From: DYFT01 sp041695085
GTDB lineage: Bacteria; Bacteroidota; Ignavibacteria; UBA10030
Reading direction: 5' to 3'
Length of the DNA: 64,000 nucleotides
Assembly: GCA_041695085.1 (NCBI GenBank)
Contig: JBGFRO010000041.1
Location: 79,169-143,168 of the forward strand
A program made the position numbers and the translations under genes. Under the pieces are notes generated by a model. The model saw nothing but the letters and a program-made list of their open reading frames with translations, was not told where the DNA came from and made no database searches. Below, piece after piece: positions 16,217 through 25,257 of the stretch. Numbering within the stretch: the first letter of the stretch is position 1; each line of letters begins with the position of its first letter.

Positions 16217-16723
16217 TTAATTCTGATGGAATAATTCCTGCAATGTTATTCCCCGCCGTTCAGCCACGCTTCGCGCATCCGAGAGACTCAAGAGCGCCTT
16301 CATCGTTGCTTTGACAACGTTGTGGGGATTCGAAGAACCCATTTGTTTCGTTAGGACATCCTTCACGCCCGCGGACTCCAGCACAGCTCGCACACCACCC
16401 CCCGCAATTAATCCCGTTCCGGGAGAGGCAGGCTTCAGCAGGACTTTCCCGGCTCCGAACTTACCGATCACCTCGTGTGCGATCGTTCCCTTCACGATGG
16501 GAACCTTGACGACGTTCTTTTTCGCATCGTCGACCCCTTTGGAGATCGCATCCGCCACCTCGTTCGCTTTGCCGAGACCGATCCCCACATGGCCGTTGCC
16601 GTCGCCTACGACGACAATAGCGTTGAAGCTAAACCGGCGTCCCCCCTTCACGACTTTCGCGACGCGGTTGATGTGGACCAATCGTTCCTTGAGTTCGATT
16701 TCGCCTGCTTTAATCTTAGACAT
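16217..16723 (-). CDS. rpsE: Small ribosomal subunit protein uS5
   Basis: Protein of the 30S entry channel involved in decoding accuracy; 168 residues. The double-stranded-RNA-like N-domain (RVAKVVKGGRRFSFNAIVVV) and the C-domain GTGLIAGGGVRAVLESAGV are both complete. Confidence 0.97.
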   Translation of the reverse strand: MSKIKAGEIELKERLVHINRVAKVVKGGRRFSFNAIVVVGDGNGHVGIGLGKANEVADAISKGVDDAKKNVVKVPIVKGTIAHEVIGKFGAGKVLLKPASPGTGLIAGGGVRAVLESAGVKDVLTKQMGSSNPHNVVKATMKALLSLSDARSVAERRGITLQELFHQN

Positions 16724-16749
16724 GAAAGAAATTTACCTCAGTTGAGTCG

Positions 16750-17118
16750 TTAGAATTTGAGTCCGCCTTCACGCGCACCATCGGCAAGGGCTTTGACGCG
16801 ACCGTGATACAGGTAGCCGTTGCGATCGTACACCACCGTCTGGATGTTCTTGTCGAGAGCCTTTTTCGCTGTGAAGAGGCCGACCATTTTGGCCACATCC
16901 TTCGGATTTTTGACCTTCTGCAATTCCTCTTTCAAATCCTTCGAAAGCGTGGAGGCGGATACCAGCGTCCTTCCCGACGTGTCGTCGATGATTTGTGCGT
17001 AGATGTGCCGACCGCTTCGATAGATCGTGAGGCGCGGGCGTTCCCGCGTGCCGGAGATCTTCTTCCGGATGCTGATCTTCTTTCGCAGCCGGCGTTCTCT
17101 TCTATTGGATGTGATCAT
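16750..17118 (-). CDS. rplR: Large ribosomal subunit protein uL18
   Basis: 5S rRNA-binding protein, 122 residues (RERPRLTIYRSGRHIYAQII; YHGRVKALADGAREGGLKF at the C-terminus). Normal length and position after rplF. Confidence 0.97.
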   Translation of the reverse strand: MITSNRRERRLRKKISIRKKISGTRERPRLTIYRSGRHIYAQIIDDTSGRTLVSASTLSKDLKEELQKVKNPKDVAKMVGLFTAKKALDKNIQTVVYDRNGYLYHGRVKALADGAREGGLKF

Positions 17119-17157
17119 ATGCCATACACCTTCGTGCTAAACACTTATCAGGGTCGA

Positions 17158-17706
17158 TTACTTACCGGCCGTGGCAGCGGCTTTCCCTGCCTTGCGGCGG
17201 ATGTATTCACCTTCGTACTTCACACCCTTTCCTTTGTACGGCTCGGGGGGACGGAAGGATCGAATCTTCGCTGCCACGAGACCAACGAGCTGCTTGTCGA
17301 TGCCGCTGACGACGATGTTCGTTTGGGTCGGCGTCTCCAGCGAGATTCCTTCCGGTGCTCCGAAGACGATAGGATGTGAATAGCCGAGGAGCAACTGGAG
17401 TTTCTTCCCTTTCATCTCGGCACGATATCCCACTCCAACGATCTCCAGCTTCTTCTGAAATCCTTTTGTGACGCCGTCGATCATGTTCTGAATAAGTGCA
17501 CGCCACAAGCCGTGGAGAGCACGGTGTTCCTTTTCATCGGAGGCACGCTTCACGTGCACTTCCGATGGAGTCGTTTCGACGCTGACCGCCGGATGGAGCT
17601 TCGCGTTTAACTCCCCTTTCGGCCCTCTCACAACGATGTGGCCGTCCTTCTGTGCGATGCTGACGCCTTTTGGAATTTGAATTGGCTTACGCCCAATACG
17701 TGACAC
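17158..17706 (-). CDS. rplF: Large ribosomal subunit protein uL6
   Basis: 50S protein near the sarcin-ricin loop, 182 residues. Two repeated domains are visible; the C-terminal signature PEPYKGKGVKYEGEYIRRKA is intact. Confidence 0.97.
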   Translation of the reverse strand: MSRIGRKPIQIPKGVSIAQKDGHIVVRGPKGELNAKLHPAVSVETTPSEVHVKRASDEKEHRALHGLWRALIQNMIDGVTKGFQKKLEIVGVGYRAEMKGKKLQLLLGYSHPIVFGAPEGISLETPTQTNIVVSGIDKQLVGLVAAKIRSFRPPEPYKGKGVKYEGEYIRRKAGKAAATAGK

Positions 17707-17723
17707 GGTAACCTCTCCTCGAA

Positions 17724-18119
17724 TTACCAGATGTAAGCGAGCACTTCGCCGCCGACATGTTCTTTGCGCGCTTTGTGATCCGCCATCACCCCTTTTGAAG
17801 TCGAGACAATCGCAACGCCCAATCCTCCAAGGACGCGAGGCAATTCCGATACGGGGCGATAGAGGCGGATGCCGGGTCGGCTCACCCGTCGAAGCCCCGA
17901 AATCACAGGACGCCCGTTGTTGTACTTCATCTGAATGCGGAGGACGCCTTGCTTCCCATCTTCAAGAACGGTGTAGCCCGCGATGAACTTCTCCTCAAGC
18001 AGAATCTGCGCAATTGCCTTCTTGAGGTTCGAGGCGGGAACGTCGACTCGTTTGTGTTTCGCTTTCGCTGCGTTCCGGATTCTCGTGAGGAAATCCGAAA
18101 CGGGATCGGTCATGGACAT
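17724..18119 (-). CDS. rpsH: Small ribosomal subunit protein uS8
   Basis: Central-domain 16S rRNA binder, 131 residues. TDPVSDFLTRIRNAAKAKHK at the start and STSKGVMADHKARKEHVGGE near the end are family marks. In E. coli uS8 represses the spc operon; no clear operator was found here. Confidence 0.97.
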   Translation of the reverse strand: MSMTDPVSDFLTRIRNAAKAKHKRVDVPASNLKKAIAQILLEEKFIAGYTVLEDGKQGVLRIQMKYNNGRPVISGLRRVSRPGIRLYRPVSELPRVLGGLGVAIVSTSKGVMADHKARKEHVGGEVLAYIW

Positions 18120-18158
18120 TGAATTACTTCTCCTGAATAAAAATCTGAGCGAAGGTCG

Positions 18159-18344
18159 TTACCAGCTTGCCTTGCGCAGGCCAGGGATTTTTCCTTCCAG
18201 CGCGAGATTGCGCAAGCAGATGCGGCAGATGCCGAACTTCCTGTAGAACGCACGCGGGCGTCCGCAGATGTTACACCGGTTATGTTGGCGAACCTTGTAC
18301 TTCGGCGTCTTCTTCGCCTTAACCCTCATTGCTAAACGTGCCAA
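18159..18344 (-). CDS. rpsN: Small ribosomal subunit protein uS14, zinc type
   Basis: 61-residue zinc-binding form (C+), with Cys24, Cys27, Cys40 and Cys43 in RCNICGRPR and GICRICLR. The longer zinc-free paralogue is not in the window. Confidence 0.97.
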   Translation of the reverse strand: MARLAMRVKAKKTPKYKVRQHNRCNICGRPRAFYRKFGICRICLRNLALEGKIPGLRKASW

Positions 18345-18365
18345 AGCTGCTCCTTTTCTGAATCG

Positions 18366-19052
18366 TTATGCTGCCGTCGCAGTCTGCAACACTTCCTGTC
18401 TTTTTACGAACGGAAGTCCCAACGCCTTCAACAGCTCATAGGCTTCTTCGTCCGTCTTTGCGGTGGTGACAAAGGTGATGTCCATCCCGCTGATCCGCGA
18501 CACCTTGTCGACATCGATCTCCGGGAAGATGATTTGTTCTTTGACACCCAGCGTATAGTTCCCGTGCCCATCGAATGATCGATCCGAAACCCCTCGGAAG
18601 TCGCGCACGCGCGGAAGAGCGATGTTGATGAGGCGATCCAGAAACTCATACATCGTCGCCCGTCGGAGTGTCACTCTGCAGCCGATGGGGAGTCCTTCTC
18701 GTAACTTGAAATTCGAAATTGCTTTCTTGGATTTCGTCACGGCCACTTTTTGACCCGTAATGAGCTCTAACTCCTTTACCGCCGTGTCGAGAATCTTCGG
18801 GTCCTGCGTTGCGCTTCCGACACCCATGTTGACGGAGATCTTCTCCAGACGCGGCACCTGCATGACATTCTTGTAGTTGAAGCGCTTCATCATGTAGGGA
18901 ATGACGTCCTTCTTATACTGCAGGAACAGGCGAGGAGGAACGCCCTTCTCGCGCACACCCCCCTGTTTCTTCCCGCCGCCTTCTCCCACCGGTCTTTCAG
19001 GCTTCGAGCCCTTCTTCTCTTTTTGTTCTTTTTGTTCTTTGTCTTTTGCCAT
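18366..19052 (-). CDS. rplE: Large ribosomal subunit protein uL5 with N-terminal extension
   Basis: 5S rRNA-binding protein of 228 residues against about 180 usually. The conserved core begins near residue 41 (PRLFLQYKKDVIPYMMKRF). The first 40 residues are a Lys/Glu/Gly-rich extension (MAKDKEQKEQKEKKG start). AAGGAGGT sits upstream of the ATG at 19052, so the extension is very likely translated rather than a misplaced start. Confidence 0.96.
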   Translation of the reverse strand: MAKDKEQKEQKEKKGSKPERPVGEGGGKKQGGVREKGVPPRLFLQYKKDVIPYMMKRFNYKNVMQVPRLEKISVNMGVGSATQDPKILDTAVKELELITGQKVAVTKSKKAISNFKLREGLPIGCRVTLRRATMYEFLDRLINIALPRVRDFRGVSDRSFDGHGNYTLGVKEQIIFPEIDVDKVSRISGMDITFVTTAKTDEEAYELLKALGLPFVKRQEVLQTATAA

Positions 19053-19085
19053 AAATCGTACCTACCTCCTTAGAGGTGCATCCAC

Positions 19086-19409
19086 TTAAAACATTTCGCC
19101 CGATTTTCGAGAAATACGCATTGCTTTCCGTTTCCCTGTGGTTGGGTCTGTGACATGTTTGTAGCCGATGCGCGTCGGCTCGTTCGTCTTCGGGTCGATT
19201 ACCATGACGTTCGAAGCGTGGATGGGAGCTTCTTTTTGCATAATCCCCCCTTGGCGATTCTTCTGCGAGGGGCGCGTATGGCGTTTTACCACATTCACCC
19301 CTTCGACGATGACCCGGTTCTTTTCCGGAAACACCTTCAACACTTTTCCTTGCTTGCCTTTGAAGTTACCGGCGATCACCATAACCGTATCGTTCTTATG
19401 AACGTGCAT
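19086..19409 (-). CDS. rplX: Large ribosomal subunit protein uL24
   Basis: Assembly-initiating 50S protein, 107 residues. The KOW motif lies at the N-terminus (VMVIAGNFKGKQGKVLKVFP), followed by NRVIVEGVNVVKRHTRPSQ. Confidence 0.97.
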   Translation of the reverse strand: MHVHKNDTVMVIAGNFKGKQGKVLKVFPEKNRVIVEGVNVVKRHTRPSQKNRQGGIMQKEAPIHASNVMVIDPKTNEPTRIGYKHVTDPTTGKRKAMRISRKSGEMF

Positions 19410-19427
19410 ACTCCGTTCCTTTTTTTC

Positions 19428-19796
19428 TTACAAGACCTCAGGTGCGAGCGAGACGATCTTCATGTACTGCCGCTCACGCAGTTCGCGTGCGACAGGTCCA
19501 AAAATACGTGTTCCGCGGGGCTCTCCTTGCTGATTCAATAACACAACCGCATTCTCATCGAAGCGAATGTACGAGCCGTCTTTGCGTCCCACTTCCTTCT
19601 TGGTGCGCACGACGACCGCTCGCGAGACATCCCCCTTCTTCACAGGGGCTCCGGGAATGGCGCTTTTCACCGACACGACTACGAGATCGCCCAAGGAGGC
19701 GTAACGCTTGTCGTGTCCACCGAGGACGCGAATGCAGCGCACCTTCTTGGCGCCTGAGTTATCCGCAACTACTAAGTTCGTTTCTTCTTGAATCAT
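19428..19796 (-). CDS. rplN: Large ribosomal subunit protein uL14
   Basis: Highly conserved 122-residue 50S interface protein, starting MIQEETNLVVADNSGAKKV and containing RIFGPVARELRERQYMKIVS. Exact family length. Confidence 0.98.
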   Translation of the reverse strand: MIQEETNLVVADNSGAKKVRCIRVLGGHDKRYASLGDLVVVSVKSAIPGAPVKKGDVSRAVVVRTKKEVGRKDGSYIRFDENAVVLLNQQGEPRGTRIFGPVARELRERQYMKIVSLAPEVL

Positions 19797-19838
19797 GATC
19801 GTCGCTCCGGCATGAGGTCAGAAACCTGCAGTGAGGAA

Positions 19839-20120
19839 TTACTTTGCTTTCTCCAAGATCTCCACCAGGCGCCATCGCTTCCGCTTGCTGAGCGGCCGCG
19901 TCTCCATCACTTTCACCACATCACCAATTCCCGCCTCCTGCTTTTCGTCATGAGCCATGAGCGTGGAGGTTTGTTTGTAGTACTTCTTGTACAAAGGATG
20001 AGGAACCCTACGCTCCAAGGAGACCACGATGCTCTTCTGCATTTTATTGCTGATCACCTTGCCGATACGAACTTTCCGCCGGTTACGTTGCGAGGCGGAG
20101 GTTGTTGCTTCAGTACTCAT
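19839..20120 (-). CDS. rpsQ: Small ribosomal subunit protein uS17
   Basis: OB-fold 16S rRNA binder, 93 residues (GKVISNKMQKSIVVSLERRV; METRPLSKRKRWRLVEIL). Three bases separate it from rpmC upstream. Confidence 0.97.
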   Translation of the reverse strand: MSTEATTSASQRNRRKVRIGKVISNKMQKSIVVSLERRVPHPLYKKYYKQTSTLMAHDEKQEAGIGDVVKVMETRPLSKRKRWRLVEILEKAK

Positions 20121-20123
20121 CCT

Positions 20124-20363
20124 TTACACCTTCTTCTCTTGTTCGGTGGTTACCGGTTGCGGAGTTGCCGACGGCTTGATGTGCCGCTCACGCAGCACCG
20201 TCTTCATCCGCGCAATATCTCTGCGAATGAGCTTCAGCTTCATTGGATTCTCAAGCTGATTGATGACCTTCTGAAACCGAAGGTTGGCCAGGCTCTCCTC
20301 TTCTTCCTGGATACGCTTGATCAATTCAGCATCGGACAACTGTCGAAATTCAAATGCTTTCAT
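20124..20363 (-). CDS. rpmC: Large ribosomal subunit protein uL29
   Basis: Helical-hairpin 50S protein at the tunnel exit, 79 residues (LRFQKVINQLENPMKLKLIR; RRDIARMKTVLRER). A short Thr/Gln/Lys tail follows the usual end. Confidence 0.95.
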   Translation of the reverse strand: MKAFEFRQLSDAELIKRIQEEEESLANLRFQKVINQLENPMKLKLIRRDIARMKTVLRERHIKPSATPQPVTTEQEKKV

Positions 20364-20378
20364 ACGCTTTCTGGTCTC

Positions 20379-20801
20379 TTAGTGTCCTTCGTAATCTAAA
20401 CGAGTGACAACCTTCGTCTTGATGGGGAGCTTGTGCTTCGCGAGATGAAAAGCCTCTTCCGCCACCGCGCGCGTTACTCCGCCAAGCTCAAACAGCACCC
20501 GGCCCGGCTTTACTACAGCAACCCAGAATTCCGGTATGCCCTTCCCACTTCCCATACGAGTCTCCAACGGCTTCTTCGTGACTGGCTTATCCGGAAAGAT
20601 GCGAATCCAGACTTTCCCTTCGCGCTTCATCATGCGGGTCAGGGCAACGCGCGAGGCCTCGATTTGTCGCTGTGTAATCCAACCCGGTTCGAGCGCCTTC
20701 AATCCAAAATCGCCAAATGCGATCGTGTTTCCCCGAGTCGCTTTACCGCGACGACGACCCCGTTGGGCTTTTCGAAACTTGACTCTCTTGGGCATCAACA
20801 T
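20379..20801 (-). CDS. rplP: Large ribosomal subunit protein uL16
   Basis: Protein organising the aminoacyl-tRNA site of the 50S, 140 residues. It starts MLMPKRVKFRKAQRGRR and contains RMGSGKGIPEFWVAVVKPGR; the length is standard. Confidence 0.98.
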   Translation of the reverse strand: MLMPKRVKFRKAQRGRRRGKATRGNTIAFGDFGLKALEPGWITQRQIEASRVALTRMMKREGKVWIRIFPDKPVTKKPLETRMGSGKGIPEFWVAVVKPGRVLFELGGVTRAVAEEAFHLAKHKLPIKTKVVTRLDYEGH

Positions 20802-20860
20802 AGGTTACCAGACTCCTTGTTCATTCTGCGATGCAGTCCCGTCGGATGCACACGCCCGGA

Positions 20861-21499
20861 TTATCGCGTTGCAGGACCGAGGATCTCCCCCTTGCAGATC
20901 CACACCTTGACGCCGATGGCGCCATAGATGGTGCGAGCCGTTGCGGTGGCGTAATCAATATCGGCTCGAATGGTGTGAAGCGGAATACGCCCCTCTTTGT
21001 ATTGCTCGCTGCGGGCAATCTCGGCTCCGCCCAGCCGTCCTCCGCACATCACGCGAATTCCCTCAGCTCCCATCCGCATCGCCGCCGTGATCGCCTGCTT
21101 CATTGCGCGACGGAAGGAGATACGGCCCTCAATTTGCGAGGCGATATTCTCCGCAACGAGCGCTGCATCGAGCTCAGGACGCTTGATCTCGTGGATCAGA
21201 ATCTTCACCTCTTTTGAAGTCACCTTCTTTAACTCTTCTTCCAATTGAGCGATCTCTTTCCCACTCTTACCAATGACAATACCGGGGCGGGAGGTGTGGA
21301 TCGTGATAACGGCGCGTTTCGGCGTTCTGTCGATCTGAATCCGGGAGATGCCTGCTTTCTTCAACCGGTTACGGACGTAATTCCGCACCATCAAGTCTTC
21401 CTGCAACTTCCCCGCGAATCCCTTCTCATCATACCAGTTGGCATCCCATGTTTTGGTGATGCCGAGCCGAAATCCTACCGGATTGGTTTTTTGACCCAA
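20861..21499 (-). CDS. rpsC: Small ribosomal subunit protein uS3
   Basis: Head protein forming the mRNA entry site, 212 residues with KH domain (VITIHTSRPGIVIGKSGKEI). The start is TTG at 21499: it gives the canonical MGQKTNPVGFRLG N-terminus and has AGGAGGATC at 21502-21510. The frame stays open for 56 more codons upstream, but that part is an Arg-rich shadow of the rplV tail. Confidence 0.97.
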   Translation of the reverse strand: MGQKTNPVGFRLGITKTWDANWYDEKGFAGKLQEDLMVRNYVRNRLKKAGISRIQIDRTPKRAVITIHTSRPGIVIGKSGKEIAQLEEELKKVTSKEVKILIHEIKRPELDAALVAENIASQIEGRISFRRAMKQAITAAMRMGAEGIRVMCGGRLGGAEIARSEQYKEGRIPLHTIRADIDYATATARTIYGAIGVKVWICKGEILGPATR

Positions 21500-21512
21500 G
21501 AGATCCTCCTGA

Positions 21513-21989
21513 TTACGATTCTTTCGTGACGGTCTTCGTTGCGGCCGACTTCTTCGACCGTATCGTCTTCTTCTTTGCTGTTTCTGCCGCTTCTGCTTTG
21601 GGAGCCGCCTCGGTTGCTTTCGCTCGAGGCGCAACATGGACTTTCTCCGGCCTGCGGGCAACGACAATCGTCAAATGATGTGATCGCTTCCGTATGCGGT
21701 AGGCCCGCCCCATCGGTGCCGGCATGATGCGCTTCATCGTCGGTCCGCCATCGACGAACGCTTCCTTCACAAACACGTGTGTCGGATCGATCCGACCGCT
21801 CTCATCTTTGTTCTGAAGATTGGAGATCGCGGAACGCAGAACCTTCTCCGCTGTTTTCGAGGCATGCTTCGGCGAGAAGTGCAGAATGGAGAGAGCCTCC
21901 TCCACACCTCGCCCTCTGATGAGATCGATTACCAGTCGCATCTTCCTCGGCGACGTTCCGACAAATCTGTTAATTGCTCGTGCTTCCAT
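21513..21989 (-). CDS. rplV: Large ribosomal subunit protein uL22 with C-terminal tail
   Basis: Exit-tunnel protein, 158 residues. The start at 21989 (MEARAINRFVGTSPRK) has AAAAGGAAG just upstream. The core ends near residue 120 (SHHLTIVVARRPEK). A Lys/Ala/Glu-rich tail of about 35 residues follows (AETAKKKTIRSKKSA), longer than in most bacteria. Confidence 0.96.
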   Translation of the reverse strand: MEARAINRFVGTSPRKMRLVIDLIRGRGVEEALSILHFSPKHASKTAEKVLRSAISNLQNKDESGRIDPTHVFVKEAFVDGGPTMKRIMPAPMGRAYRIRKRSHHLTIVVARRPEKVHVAPRAKATEAAPKAEAAETAKKKTIRSKKSAATKTVTKES

Positions 21990-22043
21990 AGATCTTCCTT
22001 TTACCACACGGTCGACGACGTCAACCGCGATATCTCTCTGTTA

Positions 22044-22331
22044 TTATGCGGGAGACGTTGTCTTTTCACTCTTGATGCCGGGATGTGCCCGGAAGATACG
22101 TGTCGGGGCAAACTCTCCCAGCTTGTGTCCCACCATTGCTTCCTGAATGTAGACGGGAATGAACTTATTGCCGTTGTGCACCGCGAAGGTATGCCCCACG
22201 AAGTCCGGGATGATGGTGCAATCCCTCGCCCATGTCTTGATGACCCTTTTTTGATTCGACTTGTTGAGAGCTTCGACTTTCTTCTGCAATTTCGGGTCAA
22301 CGTATGGACCCTTTTTTAAGGAACGGCTCAT
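22044..22331 (-). CDS. rpsS: Small ribosomal subunit protein uS19
   Basis: 30S head protein, 95 residues (MSRSLKKGPYVDPKLQKKV; VGHKLGEFAPTRIFRAH). Complete and of normal length. Confidence 0.98.
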   Translation of the reverse strand: MSRSLKKGPYVDPKLQKKVEALNKSNQKRVIKTWARDCTIIPDFVGHTFAVHNGNKFIPVYIQEAMVGHKLGEFAPTRIFRAHPGIKSEKTTSPA

Positions 22332-22352
22332 TGCTTTCGATTCTCGTTAGGT

Positions 22353-23186
22353 TTACTTGCGGCGTTTGACGATGTACTTGTTCGATGGATTCTTCTTTTT
22401 GCGCGTCTTCAAACCCTTTGCGTATTTCCCCCATGGCGATTCGGGGTGTTGCCAGCCACCGCCACTCTTTGAGCGACCCTCACCACCCCCCATCGGGTGA
22501 TCGACCGGGTTCATGGCCATACCACGGGTTTGAGGACGAATTCCAAGCCAACGCGAGCGCCCTGCTTTTCCGAGACTGATATTCTCGTGGTCGGCGTTGC
22601 TCACCATGCCGATGGTGGCATAGCAATCGATTCGCACTTTGCGAACTTCGCCTGAAGGGAGTTTCAGCGTGGCGAACTCTCCCTCTTTCGCCATGAGCTG
22701 AATCGAGTTGCCAGCACTCCGACCGACCTGCCCTCCCTTGCCCGGGCGAAGTTCCACGTTGTGCACGAAGGTTCCGACCGGAATCTCACCAAGCGGTAAC
22801 GCGTTCCCTGTTTGCACTTCGACACCGGACCCGGCTTGCACGGTCTGGCCGACTTTCAATCCATCCGGCGCGATGATGTAGCGTTTCTCGCCATCCACAT
22901 AATGCAAGAGCGCGATACGGGCGGAGCGGTTCGGATCGTACTCAATCGCAGCCACCTTTGCATCGACGCCTCGCTTATCACGCTTGAAGTCGATGAGCCG
23001 GTAGCGGCGCTTGTGACCGCCGCCGCGATGGCGCGAGGTGATGCGGCCGAGGTTGTTACGCCCTCCACTCTTTTTCAGCGGACGAAGGAGCGATTTCTCC
23101 GGCTCGGTCTTGGTGATCTCCTCGAACGTTGAGATCGAGTAGAACCGAGTGGCCGGCGTCATTGGTCGTAGTTTTCGGATTGCCAT
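22353..23186 (-). CDS. rplB: Large ribosomal subunit protein uL2
   Basis: Protein at the subunit interface needed for peptidyl transfer, 277 residues. The C-terminal signature VDHPMGGGEGRSKSGG, including the conserved His, is intact. Between rplW and rpsS. Confidence 0.98.
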   Translation of the reverse strand: MAIRKLRPMTPATRFYSISTFEEITKTEPEKSLLRPLKKSGGRNNLGRITSRHRGGGHKRRYRLIDFKRDKRGVDAKVAAIEYDPNRSARIALLHYVDGEKRYIIAPDGLKVGQTVQAGSGVEVQTGNALPLGEIPVGTFVHNVELRPGKGGQVGRSAGNSIQLMAKEGEFATLKLPSGEVRKVRIDCYATIGMVSNADHENISLGKAGRSRWLGIRPQTRGMAMNPVDHPMGGGEGRSKSGGGWQHPESPWGKYAKGLKTRKKKNPSNKYIVKRRK

Positions 23187-23208
23187 AACGTGCCTGCCGT
23201 TCCTTCAA

Positions 23209-23499
23209 TCAAACATTCTCAAAGTAATCGATCTTGTCCCCTTCTTTGAGGGTGACGATCGCTTTCTTCCACGTAGCGGTTCGCCCCTCGAATCGTCCGC
23301 GGCGCGTCATCTGCGCTTTTCGCTTTCCTTTGACGACCACGGTGCGAACACCGGTTACCCTCACTTTGAACTTCGCCTCAACCGCTTTTGCGATCTCGAT
23401 CTTGTTTGCATCCTTCAACACTTCAAAAGCGTATTGCCGCTGACCCTGCAAGCGGGTAATCTTCTCTGTTACAATGGGACGTGTTAGGATTCCGGACAT
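23209..23499 (-). CDS. rplW: Large ribosomal subunit protein uL23
   Basis: Exit-site protein that docks SRP and trigger factor; 96 residues (ILTRPIVTEKITRLQGQRQY; VTGVRTVVVKGKRK). Confidence 0.97.
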   Translation of the reverse strand: MSGILTRPIVTEKITRLQGQRQYAFEVLKDANKIEIAKAVEAKFKVRVTGVRTVVVKGKRKAQMTRRGRFEGRTATWKKAIVTLKEGDKIDYFENV

Positions 23500-23508
23500 A
23501 GGATTGAC

Positions 23509-24141
23509 TCAATTCTTCAACGAGTTCTGTAACACTTCAACGGCGCTCTTCTGGATGAGGAGCACCTGATTATTGAGAATATCGAACGTCGAAGCCTTAT
23601 CCGCTTCGCGGATGTTCAGGTGAGCGATATTCCGGCCGGATTTGAAGATCGCTTGATCAGTCTTCGGCGTCAGGAACAACGTCTTCTTACCGCTCAGGGA
23701 CAACGCTTTTAATACAGATGCCATCTCTCTGGTCTTGGGAGCATCGATCGTGAAATCCTCCACGACGAGAATCGCCTGGTCTTTCGCCTTGTAGCTGAGT
23801 GCGGATTTGCGTGCGAGCGTTTTGACCCTTGCCGGGAGTTTCACGACGTAGTCGTGCGGTTGAGGGCCGAAAATCGATCCGCCACCGACCCAGAGGGGGG
23901 ATCGGATCGTTCCGGCACGCGCTCGTCCGGTTTTCTTCTGCCGATATGGCTTTTTGCCGCCGCCGCGTACTTCATTCCGCGGTTTCACCTTATGCGTGCC
24001 CTGGCGTTGATTCGCCTGAATGGAACGAATGGCCTGATAGATCGCGTGGTCGTTCGGGGTGATCTCAAAGATCTCCGGCGCCAGCTTTACCTTCTCGCCG
24101 CTCTTCGTTCCGTCTTTCTTATAGACTTCGAGTTCCATCAT
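23509..24141 (-). CDS. rplD: Large ribosomal subunit protein uL4
   Basis: Tunnel-wall protein, 210 residues (RQGTHKVKPRNEVRGGGKK loop, GRARAGTIRSPLWVGGG). Two adjacent ATG codons (24141 and 24138) could start it. In E. coli uL4 regulates the S10 operon; no leader was recognised before rpsJ here. Confidence 0.97.
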   Translation of the reverse strand: MMELEVYKKDGTKSGEKVKLAPEIFEITPNDHAIYQAIRSIQANQRQGTHKVKPRNEVRGGGKKPYRQKKTGRARAGTIRSPLWVGGGSIFGPQPHDYVVKLPARVKTLARKSALSYKAKDQAILVVEDFTIDAPKTREMASVLKALSLSGKKTLFLTPKTDQAIFKSGRNIAHLNIREADKASTFDILNNQVLLIQKSAVEVLQNSLKN

Positions 24142-24162
24142 TCAGCTTCCTCAGAACAAGGC

Positions 24163-24789
24163 TCAGCCTTGCTTTACAATTTCGAGATAACTATTAATTG
24201 CCCCGGGGACCGAACCTTTCACAATCAGGATGTTCGAATCGGCAATCACCTTTAACACTTTCAGATTCTTGACGGTAACACGATCCCCGCCCATGCGACC
24301 CGCCATCCGCATTCCTTTGAACACGCGCGAGGGGAATGAGCTTCCACCGATCGATCCGGGGGCACGGACACGATCAGACTGACCGTGTGTCGTCATGCCG
24401 ACGCCGCCGAAGTGATGGCGCTTGACGACGCCTTGGAAGCCGCGACCCTTCGATCGTCCGGTCACGTCTACCGTGTCTCCTTGATGGAAGAGATCGACTT
24501 TCACTTCCGCACCCAATTCCAGCTTCATACCGTTGAAGTTGCGGAACTCCGAGAGGAGGCGAAGCGGCTTGACGCCGGATTTTTTGAAATGCCCCTTTGT
24601 CGGTTTGTTAACGAGGCGCTCTTTGATCTCATCGAAACCGAGCTGCACTGCGTCGTACCCATCTTTTTCCTTGGTCTTAATCTGGGTGACGTAGCATGGA
24701 CCCGCCTCGATGATGGTGCATGGGATCATCTGCCCATTCTCATCAAAGATGCTTGTCATACCAAGCTTTTTACCTAAGATGCCGCTCAC
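24163..24789 (-). CDS. rplC: Large ribosomal subunit protein uL3
   Basis: Assembly-initiating 50S protein, 208 residues. GRSKGRGFQGVVKRHHFGG and GQSDRVRAPGSIGGSS are the family marks and contain the central loop near the peptidyl transferase centre. Confidence 0.98.
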   Translation of the reverse strand: MSGILGKKLGMTSIFDENGQMIPCTIIEAGPCYVTQIKTKEKDGYDAVQLGFDEIKERLVNKPTKGHFKKSGVKPLRLLSEFRNFNGMKLELGAEVKVDLFHQGDTVDVTGRSKGRGFQGVVKRHHFGGVGMTTHGQSDRVRAPGSIGGSSFPSRVFKGMRMAGRMGGDRVTVKNLKVLKVIADSNILIVKGSVPGAINSYLEIVKQG

Positions 24790-24877
24790 TGTTCTGCTCC
24801 TGAGTCATCTCCCCCTCCGAATCACTCCGTTGTGTCGGGCCGGGGATACACATTGGTCAATACGTGTGAAGCCTTCG

Positions 24878-25186
24878 CTACACCTTGATCTCAACATCCA
24901 CACCAGCGGGCAATTCGAGTTTCATCAGGGAATCGACCGTCTTGCTCGTGGAGTTGAGAATGTCGATCAGTCGCTTATGCGAACGTGTTTCAAATTGCTC
25001 GCGCGATTTTTTGTCGACGTGAGGGGACCGGTTCACCACGAAGAGCGACCGTTTGGTCGGCAAAGGGATGGGACCAGACACAACGGCACCGGTCGACTTC
25101 ACGGTTTTGATGATCTTCTCCGCCGATTTATCGATCAGGTTGTGATCGTACGACTTCAACTTGATACGAATCTTTTGACCAGCCAA
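24878..25186 (-). CDS. rpsJ: Small ribosomal subunit protein uS10
   Basis: 30S head protein and NusE antitermination factor, 102 residues (IRIKLKSYDHNLIDKSAEKI; SPHVDKKSREQFETRSHKR). First gene of the S10 block; it follows tuf by 71 bp with no visible terminator, so the str and S10 groups look co-transcribed. Confidence 0.98.
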   Translation of the reverse strand: MAGQKIRIKLKSYDHNLIDKSAEKIIKTVKSTGAVVSGPIPLPTKRSLFVVNRSPHVDKKSREQFETRSHKRLIDILNSTSKTVDSLMKLELPAGVDVEIKV

Positions 25187-25257
25187 CGACTAATCCTCGC
25201 TGATTGACACGTGAGAAAAAGCAACGGGTTCCAACCGAAGCCGGAACCCGGAAAACG

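Noticed and set aside
21500..21667. Arg-rich N-terminal extension of uS3
   Set aside because: It overlaps the rplV tail in another frame; the TTG at 21499 has an SD and gives the standard uS3 N-terminus.
25187..25257. Terminator or S10 leader between tuf and rpsJ
   Set aside because: The 71-bp gap shows a short GGTTCC/GGAACC pairing but no U-tract and no clear regulatory fold, so I do not call a site.
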